Assembly (NCBI GenBank): GCA_033239005.1
Contig: BSQZ01000052.1
Span: forward strand, 2,769,501-2,833,500
Origin: Lamellibrachia satsuma
Taxonomy: Eukaryota; Annelida; Polychaeta; Sabellida; Siboglinidae
Length of the DNA stretch: 64,000 bases
Direction of reading: 5' to 3'
How positions within the stretch are numbered: position 1 is the first letter of the stretch; each line of letters begins with the position of its first letter. A model generated the notes under the pieces. It saw only the letters and a program-made list of their open reading frames with translations. It did not search any database and was not told where the DNA came from. Of the stretch, positions 48,201 through 58,700 are shown piece after piece. The position numbers and the translations under genes are program-made.

Positions 48201-51200
48201 TGCAGGGGCTCTGGACATTGGAGAATTGTACATAAATTGGAGGGTCTCAGGGTATCAGAGAATTGCACATAAATTGGAGGGTCTCAGGATATCAGAGAAT
48301 TGTACATAAATCAGAGTATTTCACATAAATCAGAGTATTTCACTTCTTTGACACTCATAGAAGTTACCACCATATCAGCTTTAGTTTCAACTACACTGCG
48401 TATGTACTATTAAATGGTACACTTGCATGTTAATGAACATTTTGGCAGTACACAAATTCTTTGTGGACTAGTAAAATATATGACATGGTTACAATACAAA
48501 ATTTGCTTCAACTCCTGAAATATATTATGGTATGGCAAAAATCCCTTACCTAGCAGACAGTAGCCTACATATTTGAATATGCTTAAGCAATTAACATAAT
48601 ATTTAATGGCAGAGCTAGGACTTAAGCATTTTTTTCTTCTTCAAAGTTTGTGATCCTGGGTGACAGAGGCATTTGTAATCCTATGTGATGGAGGCAGTTT
48701 TTGATGAAAACCTCTTTTTGTCTTCTCATTCATAATGTGCTCTGATTGTGACAATTATCAAATATATATGAATGAAATAAAACTTGTGTATAATGGAGAT
48801 GTATTGATGGGCAATATTTGAATTAAATATGCACATGTAGGCGATAATGGGGACCATTCATCTAACACATATGAATAACTTCAACAACATGCAAAGCAGA
48901 AGGATACTGTTTAGCTATGTTTCTGTTGTCCATTCTGCACAAAACATGATTGAACTAACCCTTGCTGTTGTTGTGGGCATGAGTAAAGGGAGTGAATGAT
49001 AATCTTGCCAGGCCACACAAAACTATTTTTGGTTTTATCAGAAATCTAGAGAACAGGATATTTGATAGATTTCCGGGAGTCTCCTGGCGAATCCAGGAGA
49101 CTAAACATGTATGAAACTGTTGCATAATAAATCTTCCAACACTGTTTAATTTCATCATAAACCATGTAATCAAGTCTTTTAAATGAAAATTTTTTATTAG
49201 AATGTTATAGTTCATATGATTACGATATTAGACTCGACTTAAACCACCTAAACTTGTTTTGTTCAGGGTGCATGACCTTGAGGTCCAACTAGAGTCTCTC
49301 TGTGAAGTTGAAGACCGTGACCTGACTTCTGACCTGCAGCAGCAGTTGACGTCTGACCTCAAGGTCATCAAGGTTAATCTTGATGCATGCAATGACTGCT
49401 GGGACAGTTTGGATGACTTAGATGGGCACACACGTGATGTCCATCAAGGTTTGTTTTTGTCTACATATATTCTCCAGCCATATCTACAGATACCAAATGT
49501 ATTGAAGGCAACCTGCAGTCTCATGGAGTTGTGTTTTGTTCTCCTGCATGGTTGCATGCCATGGCAGGAAGTGTCTTCATTTCACCAAACCTCCAGCTAA
49601 GTTGTTGGCCTTGAAAATATACTTATCCAAAGGAATTGGTTGTAACATAAATAAATGTGAATCTTCAGCATCACCGGAAAAATGTGTGTATTCAGGCAAA
49701 TGCCTCCTGCAAATAAAATGACAAGACAAATTCATAAATACCATATCCTGGGAAGGACCATCTAGAGAAACACCAACAAGAGATTGTGAAAGAGAATGTA
49801 CCTGGATAAGACCCACCTTCCAAAAGACACAACCCTATTAATGCATGTCCTAGTTGGAGCAAACATGATTGTGCCATATTTCATGTGTGTTTACTGTCTG
49901 TATACAAGAACCGTATCATCGTATATCTTGTGTTAGGTGCTGAGCAAGGCCGTGACAATGACCAGCCGGAGGACAGTGAGGTGTCACCAGCTGTCAACCT
50001 AGCCCATCTTGTTGATATGTCTGAACCGTTCCTTCAAGACCAGGTGGGTGCAAGCAAGTTGGGTTTCATTTGTCACCCAACTATTCTTGCATGTCCATAT
50101 AAAGTCACCCATAGACCTGCATCTGTGTGCAATCACAACTGTCCGTTTAGTGAGCTGTAGTTGATGTTTTGAAGAGGTTCATGTGTAATAGTAATTTCAA
50201 ATTCATATATTCCTTATACACAATGAGACGGTCTTATAATCAGACATGGGTTCAGTTGTAATTAAATGCATTTAAATGTCACAGCATTTTGTTTTGAAGA
50301 TTGTCAAATAAGTGTACCTCCATGTTATTTGCATTTGAATGAAAAGTATTTTAAAATGTATTAAACTGTTTGATTGCTGGTGGGTTAGAATAAATACCTA
50401 GTTAAAACATCCTCATTATGCTAGTCATGTGTATAATACATTTAATAATGCGTACTCGATGCTGTAACTCATGCATGCTACTGTATATACTGAAAGTATA
50501 TCTTATCATGTTTTGCAGTAGGGCAAGTATTACAATTGGATAGCATCAACATTAGGAAGAAAATAATAAATTGGATAGAAACATTTCTCACAGATAGAAA
50601 ACAAAAGATGGCTGTTAATAGAAAAGCATCAAAATTGCACAAAGTGACTTCTGGGATACCTCGGTTCAGTTTTAGGGCCACTGCTATTTGTGTTATATAT
50701 AAATGACCAGAACTAACAGTCAATCTGATACATTTTTATTAGCAAACGACATCAAGATATTACAAATAAAATGACTAGGATATCCTGTAACACAACCTAA
50801 ATATATTAGAGCAAAGGAGTGATAAGTGGTTAAAATTTCATCCTGATAAGTGCAAATATATGGCTAATGGTAAAAACAATGTTGGGGCAATCAAATATAT
50901 GGCTAATGGTAAAAACAATGTTGGGGCAATCAAATATATGGCTAATGGTAAAAACAATGTTGGGGCAATCAAATATTCTACGACACTAAACACCACCACA
51001 CATCCGCTCGATACAATTGAAAATCAAATCGACTTAGGTGTCACAGTACACCTGTATACACAAAGCTGTCCTTTGATTATCACATTAATCATGTTGTACA
51101 CAAAGCAACAAAGATGACAAAAATAATTCGCAGAACTTCCCCATTTCTAGACAAAGATACTTTCTTGCCATTATATAAAACAATGGTAAAAACACATCTT

Positions 51201-53245
51201 GACTATGTCGTAGCAGATTTGTATCCTTACAAAAAACACCTTATTACAACAGAAAACGTCCAAAGAAGAGCAACCAAAGAATTACCAGGTATGAGTAACC
51301 TAACTTATGTAGAAAGACTAAACTCACTGAAATTACCCTTATTAGCATATAGATGTTTATGAAGAGATGATATGATATGAGATATGAAGTTTTTAATATT
51401 ATGCACAATTTATATGACAATGAATCCTCATCTAAACTTTTAAAATGGGATGAAGCAACTTCAGCACAGGGAATAGAGGGCAAAAAATAAATATATGGAA
51501 CAGTTGTACAGGCAAAATCCATAAATTCATTTAAAAACCGCCTGGAAAAATGTTGGTCCAACCAGGCAATTCTATATAATTTTTAAGCACCAGTAAAAAT
51601 TGGAACCGAAACTCTTAAATTATTGATAGATGATGATGAAGATCTGATCAATGAGGAGTCGCAAGAAACCTGCGATCAGAAACATCTTAACGTATCTTAA
51701 GGGGTATAAACAGTATACTTTCTTCTCGCCCTTTTTTACATCTTATGGTATGACATTAGTAACTCGATTGTAATTTTATGCTTTGTTGTTGTGTTGAAAA
51801 AAAAACTTAATTCATAAATACATCTCACATAGTTCATATAAGTATATTTTAATCTGAATATTTGCAGTATTTATAACAAAACATTACATGACTGTTTGAT
51901 TTGTCATATTAAGTTTAACATACAATTGACCAAATGTGTGAATGCTGTATCAACCAATTATTGGCTCTATTATGTGTGGATTCTCTGTCAAGATGTACGA
52001 GGCCTTCCCAGATCCTGAGGAGACGGACGGCATAAACAAAGATGAGGATTCTGAGCGTCTTCTCGCAAAGGAAGAGAAGGTGGGTCAGAGCCTCCTGTGT
52101 GCGGGAGAAGTACAGATGTCACAGGGAAAGAAGGGGAACTCTCACAATGGAGCCAGTGGAGCATTTGAATTGTTTGTTTATTTATTGCCAATTTATTTTT
52201 GGCTGATTCCAGTTTAAATGTAGCATTAAAGTTTACACTCCAAAAAGACAGTTATAAATATATTTGTATGTGTTTGCATGCATGCATGCATGGGCGAGTT
52301 TGCCTGCACGCATGCACACACGCACGCACGCACACACATGCATGCATATGTATAAATAATATATGTGTATTATATTAAAATTTAGTTTGTGAGTGTACAT
52401 GGGTGTATTTCATTTGTAGTTACTGAGTTTCTGTTTAGATGTTCCAATGTGACAAGTGTCAATGGAATGTGTTGTAGGAGATCAAACAACGGGAGAAGCG
52501 GGAAGCCCTCCGTGTGTTGTCAGAATTGAAGGGGGTTATAGCCCTGAGGGCGCTTGAGAGAAGCTGTTACACCCGCCGCAGTCAGGGTGACATCCTCACT
52601 GATGACGCCAAGGACAACAACTCATATGTTGACACGACAGACGAACAGCCCAGCTGTGGAAGACATCTTTCAGACATACACTTACAGAACCAGGCAGAAC
52701 CTGAACACTCTGCCCTGTCTAACGGTGCATTGACAGTCATGGAGAATGACCTGCAACATGAGACACAACATATTGATGACATCTCCCAGCAGCTCCATCA
52801 CACAGATGTGACAAGTCACCCAGCGACGACTAAATTAGCTTTTGGGCTGTATGGGTCAATTGTGGTGGATGGACTGGAGTGCAGCCGTTTCCCCCACTTG
52901 GACAAGAAGCTTCCTCAACAAGATTTCAGCGATGAAGACAAACAGGAAGCTAGAAACAGAAATGTCTCGGAAGAAGGGGAGGAGGAGATATCATCAGATC
53001 CCCTGTCCTCTGAACCTCTGCCTGAGGACAGGCTATGTGATGTCAGCACACCTGTTTCAGAACCTTCTGAAGTTGCACCTGATCCGACAACAGAACGACC
53101 GATAATTGGAATGTCATTCACAGCCAATGTGGCATTGCAGGCTGTTGCACGGTCGCGCCAGATGGCACCACGGTCTGTTGACACATTTGGCGATGACAGC
53201 GGCAGTGACAGTGACGTGAGTGATGAGGACGACAGGACTTTGTAG
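36261..53245 (+). CDS. VEZT: Vezatin (adherens-junction transmembrane protein)
   Basis: Thirteen exons: 36261-36290, 41009-41131, 41521-41607, 41906-42087, 42416-42688, 45964-46128, 46492-46624, 46745-46850, 47384-47606, 49267-49448, 49937-50043, 51993-52079, 52478-53245; phases join to 821 aa (human 779). Vezatin links cadherin-catenin junctions to myosin VII. Family landmarks in order: N-terminal EEDVVFQNSALYEHL; RLIQETELIARGFTM (about 219-232) after the membrane region; YSVPALK (325-331); HSLNLHLQAALK; NVDACN-like DACNDCW; a charged coiled coil EIKQREKREALRVLSELKGV at the start of exon 13; and a C-terminal FTANVALQAVARS..TFGDD block ending in an acidic tail. The membrane region looks weak: only STVVISLSALVM is clearly hydrophobic, unlike the two strong helices I expect. 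The exon 1 donor gttttt and exon 6 donor gtgaac are atypical. Introns carry three LINE fragments. Confidence 0.92.
36291..39079 (+). other. 5' half of VEZT intron 1
   Basis: About 2.8 kb of AT-rich sequence without a supported gene. Repeated phrases (ttgacctatttac at about 37135 and 37255) hint at an old local duplication. At 38860-39060 a short CpG-richer patch precedes the LINE fragment. Confidence 0.6.
39080..40260 (+). pseudogene. 5'-truncated non-LTR retrotransposon (CR1/Jockey-type RT)
   Basis: Starts inside the reverse-transcriptase domain (LDAIYLDFAKAFDTVPH), followed by SGIPQGSVLGPMLF and the catalytic FADDTK. Then comes the typical C-terminal QRRTTKLVPELKNL and FRHRVVNRWNTLTE. A TAG stop at 39697 and a frame change near 39921 break it. 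The endonuclease and RT palm start are missing. It ends directly at the (ATGT)n array, which may be grown from the element's own simple-repeat tail. Located in VEZT intron 1. Confidence 0.9.
40261..40877. repeat. (ATGT)n microsatellite, about 154 uninterrupted units
   Basis: 617 bp of ATGT without a single interruption, immediately following the 3' end of the LINE fragment. It is open in several frames only because the 4-bp unit lacks stops; no protein is implied. Very long pure arrays of this kind are usually length-polymorphic, and the true length may differ from the assembly. Confidence 0.97.
41271..41440 (+). repeat. Three-copy 54-58-bp tandem repeat in VEZT intron 2
   Basis: Units at 41271, 41329 and 41383 begin atttttcagaaatccattca; the middle one lacks four bases. 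Each contains tttttcag, an acceptor-like sequence, 80-240 bp before the real exon 3 acceptor (tttttttgtag at 41520). Confidence 0.9.
42750..45806 (+). pseudogene. Non-LTR retrotransposon with partial endonuclease and full RT, decayed
   Basis: Begins within an APE-type endonuclease (LIIAGDFNINLLKI, 42776 onward) that breaks at a TAA near 42953. A linker frame (43234-43611) follows, then an RT reading frame (about 43690-44865) with YRPISLLPTISKVLEKII, SIFLDLSKAFDTIDHS, GVPQGSILGPLLF and YADDTTLF. Frameshifts near 44850 and later split the C-terminal part, which ends near 45303 (CYICQLN). The 3' tail is (TTATCC)n at 45788-45806. 5'-truncated; CR1/L2/Jockey group by sequence style. It lies in VEZT intron 5 in the sense orientation. 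Confidence 0.9.
46851..47383 (+). other. VEZT intron 8
   Basis: Plain AT-rich intron, donor gtaaga and acceptor catgtcag. Nothing else seen. Confidence 0.75.
48025..48345 (+). repeat. About 43-bp tandem repeat in VEZT intron 9
   Basis: Seven to eight degenerate units of the form ttgtacataaatcggagggg followed by ctctggatat..gaga. Sits 0.4 kb after exon 9 and about 0.9 kb before exon 10, so it does not touch a splice site. The remainder of the intron (47607-48024, 48346-49266) has no recognised feature. Confidence 0.85.
50500..51700 (+). pseudogene. Heavily decayed LINE RT fragment in VEZT intron 11
   Basis: Recognisable pieces are IINWIETFLTDRKQKMAVN and VTSGIP (50563-50664). The QGSVLGPLLF part is frameshifted; a later piece reads KTMVKTHLDYVV and TENVQRRATKELPGMSNL. 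An internal 39-bp unit encoding MANGKNNVGAIKY is perfectly triplicated at 50860-50976. The RT catalytic motif is lost. 5'-truncated, sense orientation to VEZT. Confidence 0.85.
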
Positions 53246-53934
53246 TGTGACATTGTGAAGGCACCAATCAGATTGTGTTAGTTGGGTGTTCCTGGTTCAG
53301 TATTTAACTATCTTCCCCGGGTATCCTCTCCCCCCACCTTTAATGAAGTTGAGAGGACTTGATGGAAGTTACAAAAGTAGTTATTAATGTCATTAAAAAA
53401 TGCTACCAGTACGAATTTCTATGCCATATCCCCATTCTTTTAAAGGACCATCCTCAATTTGTTTTTTTTGCTTCTCTTGTTTCAGACCCATTTTACGAAA
53501 AATCCAACATCAAATGTCGACGACATGCTAGCTCATGTTTGCAAATCTGTTATTTAGTTTTAGTGAAATCATTAGAAAATTAGTAACTTATTTTTTACTG
53601 TAAACAGCACAAAAAGACAAAAGTGATCCTGCTGTATATAATAACAAGACTATTCATTCGTCCACAAGTTACCTGATCTAATGATCCAATTCTTTCAATG
53701 ATTTTAGCAAAAGTGTGCACTCATTTTAAACCGCCTGTATTATTTATCGAATTCGGACACTACAGATTTGTCATTTGAACACCAACGAACCTGATTTGGG
53801 ATGGGCTAAATCAGTTGTGGAGGGAGTTTTAGGAATAATCCTGCAATGTTTATCAATATTTTTGTTGTTGTAAAAGTAGGTTGCCCTCACTTTCGCTCTT
53901 TCTCTTGCTCTGTTATACTGCAGTTGAGAGGCAT
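53246..53934 (+). other. VEZT 3' UTR region
   Basis: No AATAAA follows the stop within this stretch; ATTAAA occurs at 53392. No further gene is seen before the LINE that begins at 53935. Confidence 0.6.
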
Positions 53935-55665
53935 ATGTTCTTTAACAAGATTGCCATCCCAAATAACAAGTTCCAGATGTCAAGTGGACAAGGAAGCCAT
54001 TGGCTTATCGAGAGTCTAACAATTTTATCATCTATGTGTAGCCCACCCTTATCATATATCTGTCAATTCTATTTTTTAAATATTCACACTACTAGCATTA
54101 ACACAATCATTTGGCAATTTGTTCCATTCATTTATCACCCTCTGTGAGAAAGAGTACAACTAATGCTGCTTTGTGTCCTCTGGTTCTACTGCCTTCTTTA
54201 AGTTTGAAGAACATATTCCTGTCAACATCCTCATAACCGTTCACTGTTTTAAACACTTCTATTTGGTCTCTTCTTAGTCTCCTGGTCTCTAGTGTTGTCA
54301 AACTACATTGTAATAAGCGACTTTCGTAACTAAGGTCTCTCAATTCTGGAATCATTTTAGTTGCTCTTCGTTGTATTCTTTCTAGCTTGTCTATGTCCTT
54401 TTTACGATATGGCCTCCATGCTTATATACAATATTCCAAATGTGGTCTAACTATTGCTTTGTACAGGGGTACAATTAGCTGTTTCTCCTTATACGTGATT
54501 GTTCTCCTAATTAGCCCTAGAATTTGATTTCCTTTCGAAGCAGCAATCCCACATTGCTCTGAAACTTTCATGTCAGCACTAAATGTTACCCCTAAGTCCT
54601 TTTCTTGTGTGGTTCTACCTAGTACAGCATCCCCCATTTTATATTCTTCATCCATGTTTCCATGTCCTATGTGTATGCATTTATACTTCCCAAAATTGAA
54701 TAACATTTGCCATTTTTCTGACCATTTAACTAATTTATCTAGATCATCCTGTAAACTTTGTTTATCTGTATCATTAGTAACCTTTCTGAACACTTTTGTG
54801 TCATCTGCAAATTTGAGTATTTTGCTAGATATGTCATCTTCTAAATCATTTATATATATATATATATATATTAAAAACAGTATAGGGCCTAATACTAACC
54901 TCTGTGGTACCCCACTCAAAACCGATTTCCAGTTTGAAATCTCACCATTTACTGTTACTCTCGGTCTTCTATGTGTAAGCCACTTTTCTATCCAGGTGAT
55001 TACATCATTGCCTATACCATGGGCTTTTGGTTGAAGTATCAATCTTTGATGTGGCACTTTATTGAAAGCTTTCTGAAAATCTAAATAGACAACATATAGG
55101 AAGCACTCGTTCTTGCAGAGGACAATAAATGAATGGAACAAATTATCTACAGATTGTGTAACTGCTAGCAGCGTGAATATGTTTAAAAACAAGGTTGACA
55201 CATCTCAGGAGGGCGGGTTTTAAGTAGATGAACATTGTTGGGCTCTCGATAAGCCAATGGCTTCCTTGTCCACTTGCCATCTGGGCCTTTGGCTTGGATA
55301 GCAAATCTTGTTAAACATCCAATGATGAACTGTCTTTGTAATTTCTTCCAAATAAATAAGAGAATGGTTAAACATGACCTTGCTTTTAGGAACCCATGTT
55401 GAGATGTATTTATTAAATTATGTTTTACAAGGAATTCCACCATGTGGTCTCTAATTAATGTTTCGAGTAATTTACACACAACTGATGTTAAACTCACTGG
55501 TCTGTAATTTTCTGGTTTGGTCCTCGATCCTTTCTTAAATAGCGGTGTAATGTTTGCCTCTTTCCATTCTTGCACAATATGGTTTAATTTAATTTCTCCA
55601 GTGACTTGATCAGCGGTTGTGAAGTTTTGTCGTAGTGGCGCCATCTGCTTGATAGTGAATTGTCC
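53935..55665 (-). pseudogene. Non-LTR retrotransposon (CR1/Jockey-type RT), antisense, interrupted
   Basis: Read on minus: EWKEANITPLFKKGS, ENYRPVSLTSVVCKLLE and NTSQHGFLKARS (about 55575-55375); then an interruption by another LINE end (55112-55322); then YLDFQKAFNKVPHQ, SGVPQRLVLGPILF, the catalytic FADDTKVF and QRRATKMIPELRDLS, ending with a 3' tail at 53935. PQRL replaces the usual PQGS. Stops and frame changes make it inactive. Its 5' truncation lies only about 100 bp upstream of the SIGMAR1 start codon. Confidence 0.9.
55112..55322 (+). mobile_element. LINE 3' end inserted, opposite orientation, into the larger LINE
   Basis: Plus strand reads INEWNKLSTDCVTASSVNMF and KNKV then a stop, followed by a tail (gataagccaatggcttcc) that matches the inverse of 53935-54010. 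It is therefore a 5'-truncated 3' fragment of the same family as its host, inserted head-on. The same tail recurs at 2212-2300. Confidence 0.8.
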
Positions 55666-55768
55666 CAATAACGACAGAAATAATTATTAGCAAATTACTC
55701 AAAAGTCATCCGCATAGTGGCGCTACTTATACATTTACTAGTGGTCGAACGTTCGCTAGGCTTGCAAC

Positions 55769-58700
55769 ATGTTTTTAATAAACTTCAGTTTCCTTAAAAC
55801 GGCACTGGTTTTAGCCATTTCAATATTTGTGATTAACTTGTGGTTATCTTCGAAAGGCTACATTTTTACAGACGAAGCTATCGCCGCAGTCGCCAGAAAG
55901 CATGCCGTTCAGTTCAACGTAGATGGTAAGAGCAGCTATTGCCATTAGGTGATTGGCATTGCATTGGCCATTGCACTCGTACTGCGGACGGTCGCCTCTT
56001 CGCCAGTGCATAATTTTGTCATAAAATAATTCGGACGTTATTATATGCATGGCGGTCATGCAACGACTCACGATTGGCATCATGTGCGCCTGCAGCGTGC
56101 TAACTGAGTGTACACGGGCTTGTTAGCAGACCTTTGGCCTTGCCATGCAGTTCGACTAATCATGCAGCCGCTCCAATTAGTGCTGGCTGACGCAGGTGCC
56201 CGCTGAACGGATTTCATTATTGGTAACAACTTGTCGGTTATTAGCTCTACAAGTCAGATGGGGGTCGTCTCAAATAGTTTTTTGTGTGCGTGTGTACATA
56301 GCTTATTGACAAGTACTCCAAACAGCCCTAGATTTAATTTTAGGGTAGGTCTATGACTATGGTAACAAAATAGCTATTGTGGCAGTGGCTCTGTAGACAT
56401 AATTAACCAAGTTCTTATTTTCGGACTTCCTGTTCGTAAGCCAGATGCAAGATAAGCAGGACACTCGACCATTCATCTAGTACTGTGGCAAGCTTATTGT
56501 TCGCTGAAAACTTACGTTTTCAAAGCCAAATTTTAACATTATAAAATGCGATAAACAGTATTAAAGACATAATAATCATGTCCGTATGTATTCTTATATA
56601 CTTGACAATAACCATGCATAAATATGAAATTATGACGTTTTGTGATGAAAATTTATTTAAATCTTAAGTTATTTTTTCTTCCAACACAGAATAGTGGCAG
56701 AAGGGCCGAATTGACGTGGTAGGTTTTAAGATGGCTGAACTCCGCCTCTACATAGTTTACCACTTGGGTGGTTGAATCCGCCTAGGTTCAAGACAACTCA
56801 GCAAGTTGTACCCAGTGTTAAATTAAATAACTAGGTTGACCTTTTGCCTGAATTGAATATTGCTCCTGGTTATGCGGCAAACACTATGCAACTGTCACAC
56901 ACGGTATAGTGTTAATTATTTATATTAGCATAAATATTCTCAAATAATTAACAATGTACCTGTTAGGCCAAGCCTCCTGGAAATTGGTTTGACATGAAGT
57001 ATAATTAACTATCATTATACAATATATAACTTTAAATTGTTTAAAAGAACGGGTGATTCAATTCAAGATAACTCTTTCCAATTATGTATAAGCAGGGAAT
57101 AGCCTAGAGTAGAAAATGTTGTAATGTTCAGCAACTAGTCACTTTGACATATTATACAAATCTGCACAAGACCTCGGTAAAATTAAATTATTAAACTGTG
57201 AACAGGAAGCAACCAGTGACTTTTATGCAGATGTATAACAGAGATGAGGAACGAACTTAAGAAAATAAACATCACTGTGACAGCAGTAGCTGGCCAGCTT
57301 GATGTCACTCAAACATAGGGTAACGTAAAGTAAAACTTACTTTATGTATGCTGAATTTACCAAGAAGTATATTTCTAATTTCAGGTCCAACTATTGAAGT
57401 TGCTTACAAGCGTATACATGCTGAGTTAGCCAAGAAGTATCCGGGACACATCCTGCCCAAGAAGGATTTGCAGTGGATGTTCATGAATGCAGGAGGCTGG
57501 ATGGGCTCCATGTGTCTGCTGCATGCCTCTCTAACAGAATACGTCTTGTTCTTTGGTGTGGCACTGGACACGTCTGGTCATTCAGGTATGACATCAGTGA
57601 CATGCTCCCAGTCTTTACCATGATATTCTGACAACCTAATTAATACCTTACAGATTGATAATTAATTAGAAATGTTTTCCATGGATTGTTGACAGGCAAA
57701 ATACCATTCTGTGAGTTTATTACATAGAGACTAGGTGGCTATTTAATGGTTATTTTTGATATATACGACGTTGTGTGGCATACTGTCTACAAAGAAGTTT
57801 TTCCCATAGAAACTTGTTCCCATAAAGAACACTGTAAACATACACACTAGGTGGTCTTTTGCTCAACTGGCATTCAAGGGTGTGACTTCTCAGAGAAGTT
57901 TGGATTTTGAAGTGTTGCAAGTAAAATTTGAAGGAAATCTTGAACATTGCCATATTAAAAAAATAAATGAATACTGATGATAAGAGTGTAACACATGAGA
58001 ACTTATGGGAACATTGTAACAAATTAGTAATTATGCTTATGTTGTAGCAAATTCGGTTGTAGCAAATTCGCAATTATGCTTATGTTGTAGGAAATGAGCA
58101 CCCATGCTAACATTGTAACACTGTAACAAATGAGCACTAAAGCTAACATTGTAACAAATTAGCACTAAAGCTAATATTGTTACAAATTAGCACTGATGCT
58201 AACATTGTAACACATGAACAATAATGCTTACATCAAGGCCTGGGGTCAAGTACATTACGATTTGTTTAATTTCTATTACTATTACACCCTAAAGGCAAAT
58301 TTTGCTGTCACTATTACATATGAATCTATTACTATTACATATTTCCATTGCAACTATTTCCTTTCGATTAAACATTTTGGAGTGTGTACAGACCTGGGTC
58401 CGAGTACATTTTCATGAGCACGAGTACATTGGTGATGACTGAGTACGAGTACATTACTAAAAGCTGAGTACGAGTACGTTTACATGAGTACGAGTATGAT
58501 TACATACTGTATGATAATTATAGTAAATTATTAGTAATAGCTTATTTAAAAAATAATGATTAAATAACCCACCTTTGAGTCACTGACATACTAAGCACAT
58601 GTACACTCACTTAAACCAATCATTGCCTAGGGTCATCATCTCAGTATTTCTGTAATGATCTGAGTGAGTAATTGCTAAATCTGCTCAGCGTTAAGCAAAT

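Noticed and set aside
54570..55034. 154-codon plus-strand frame with SALNVTPKSFSCVV
   Set aside because: It is the reverse strand of the LINE RT domain, whose minus-strand frame has the catalytic motifs.
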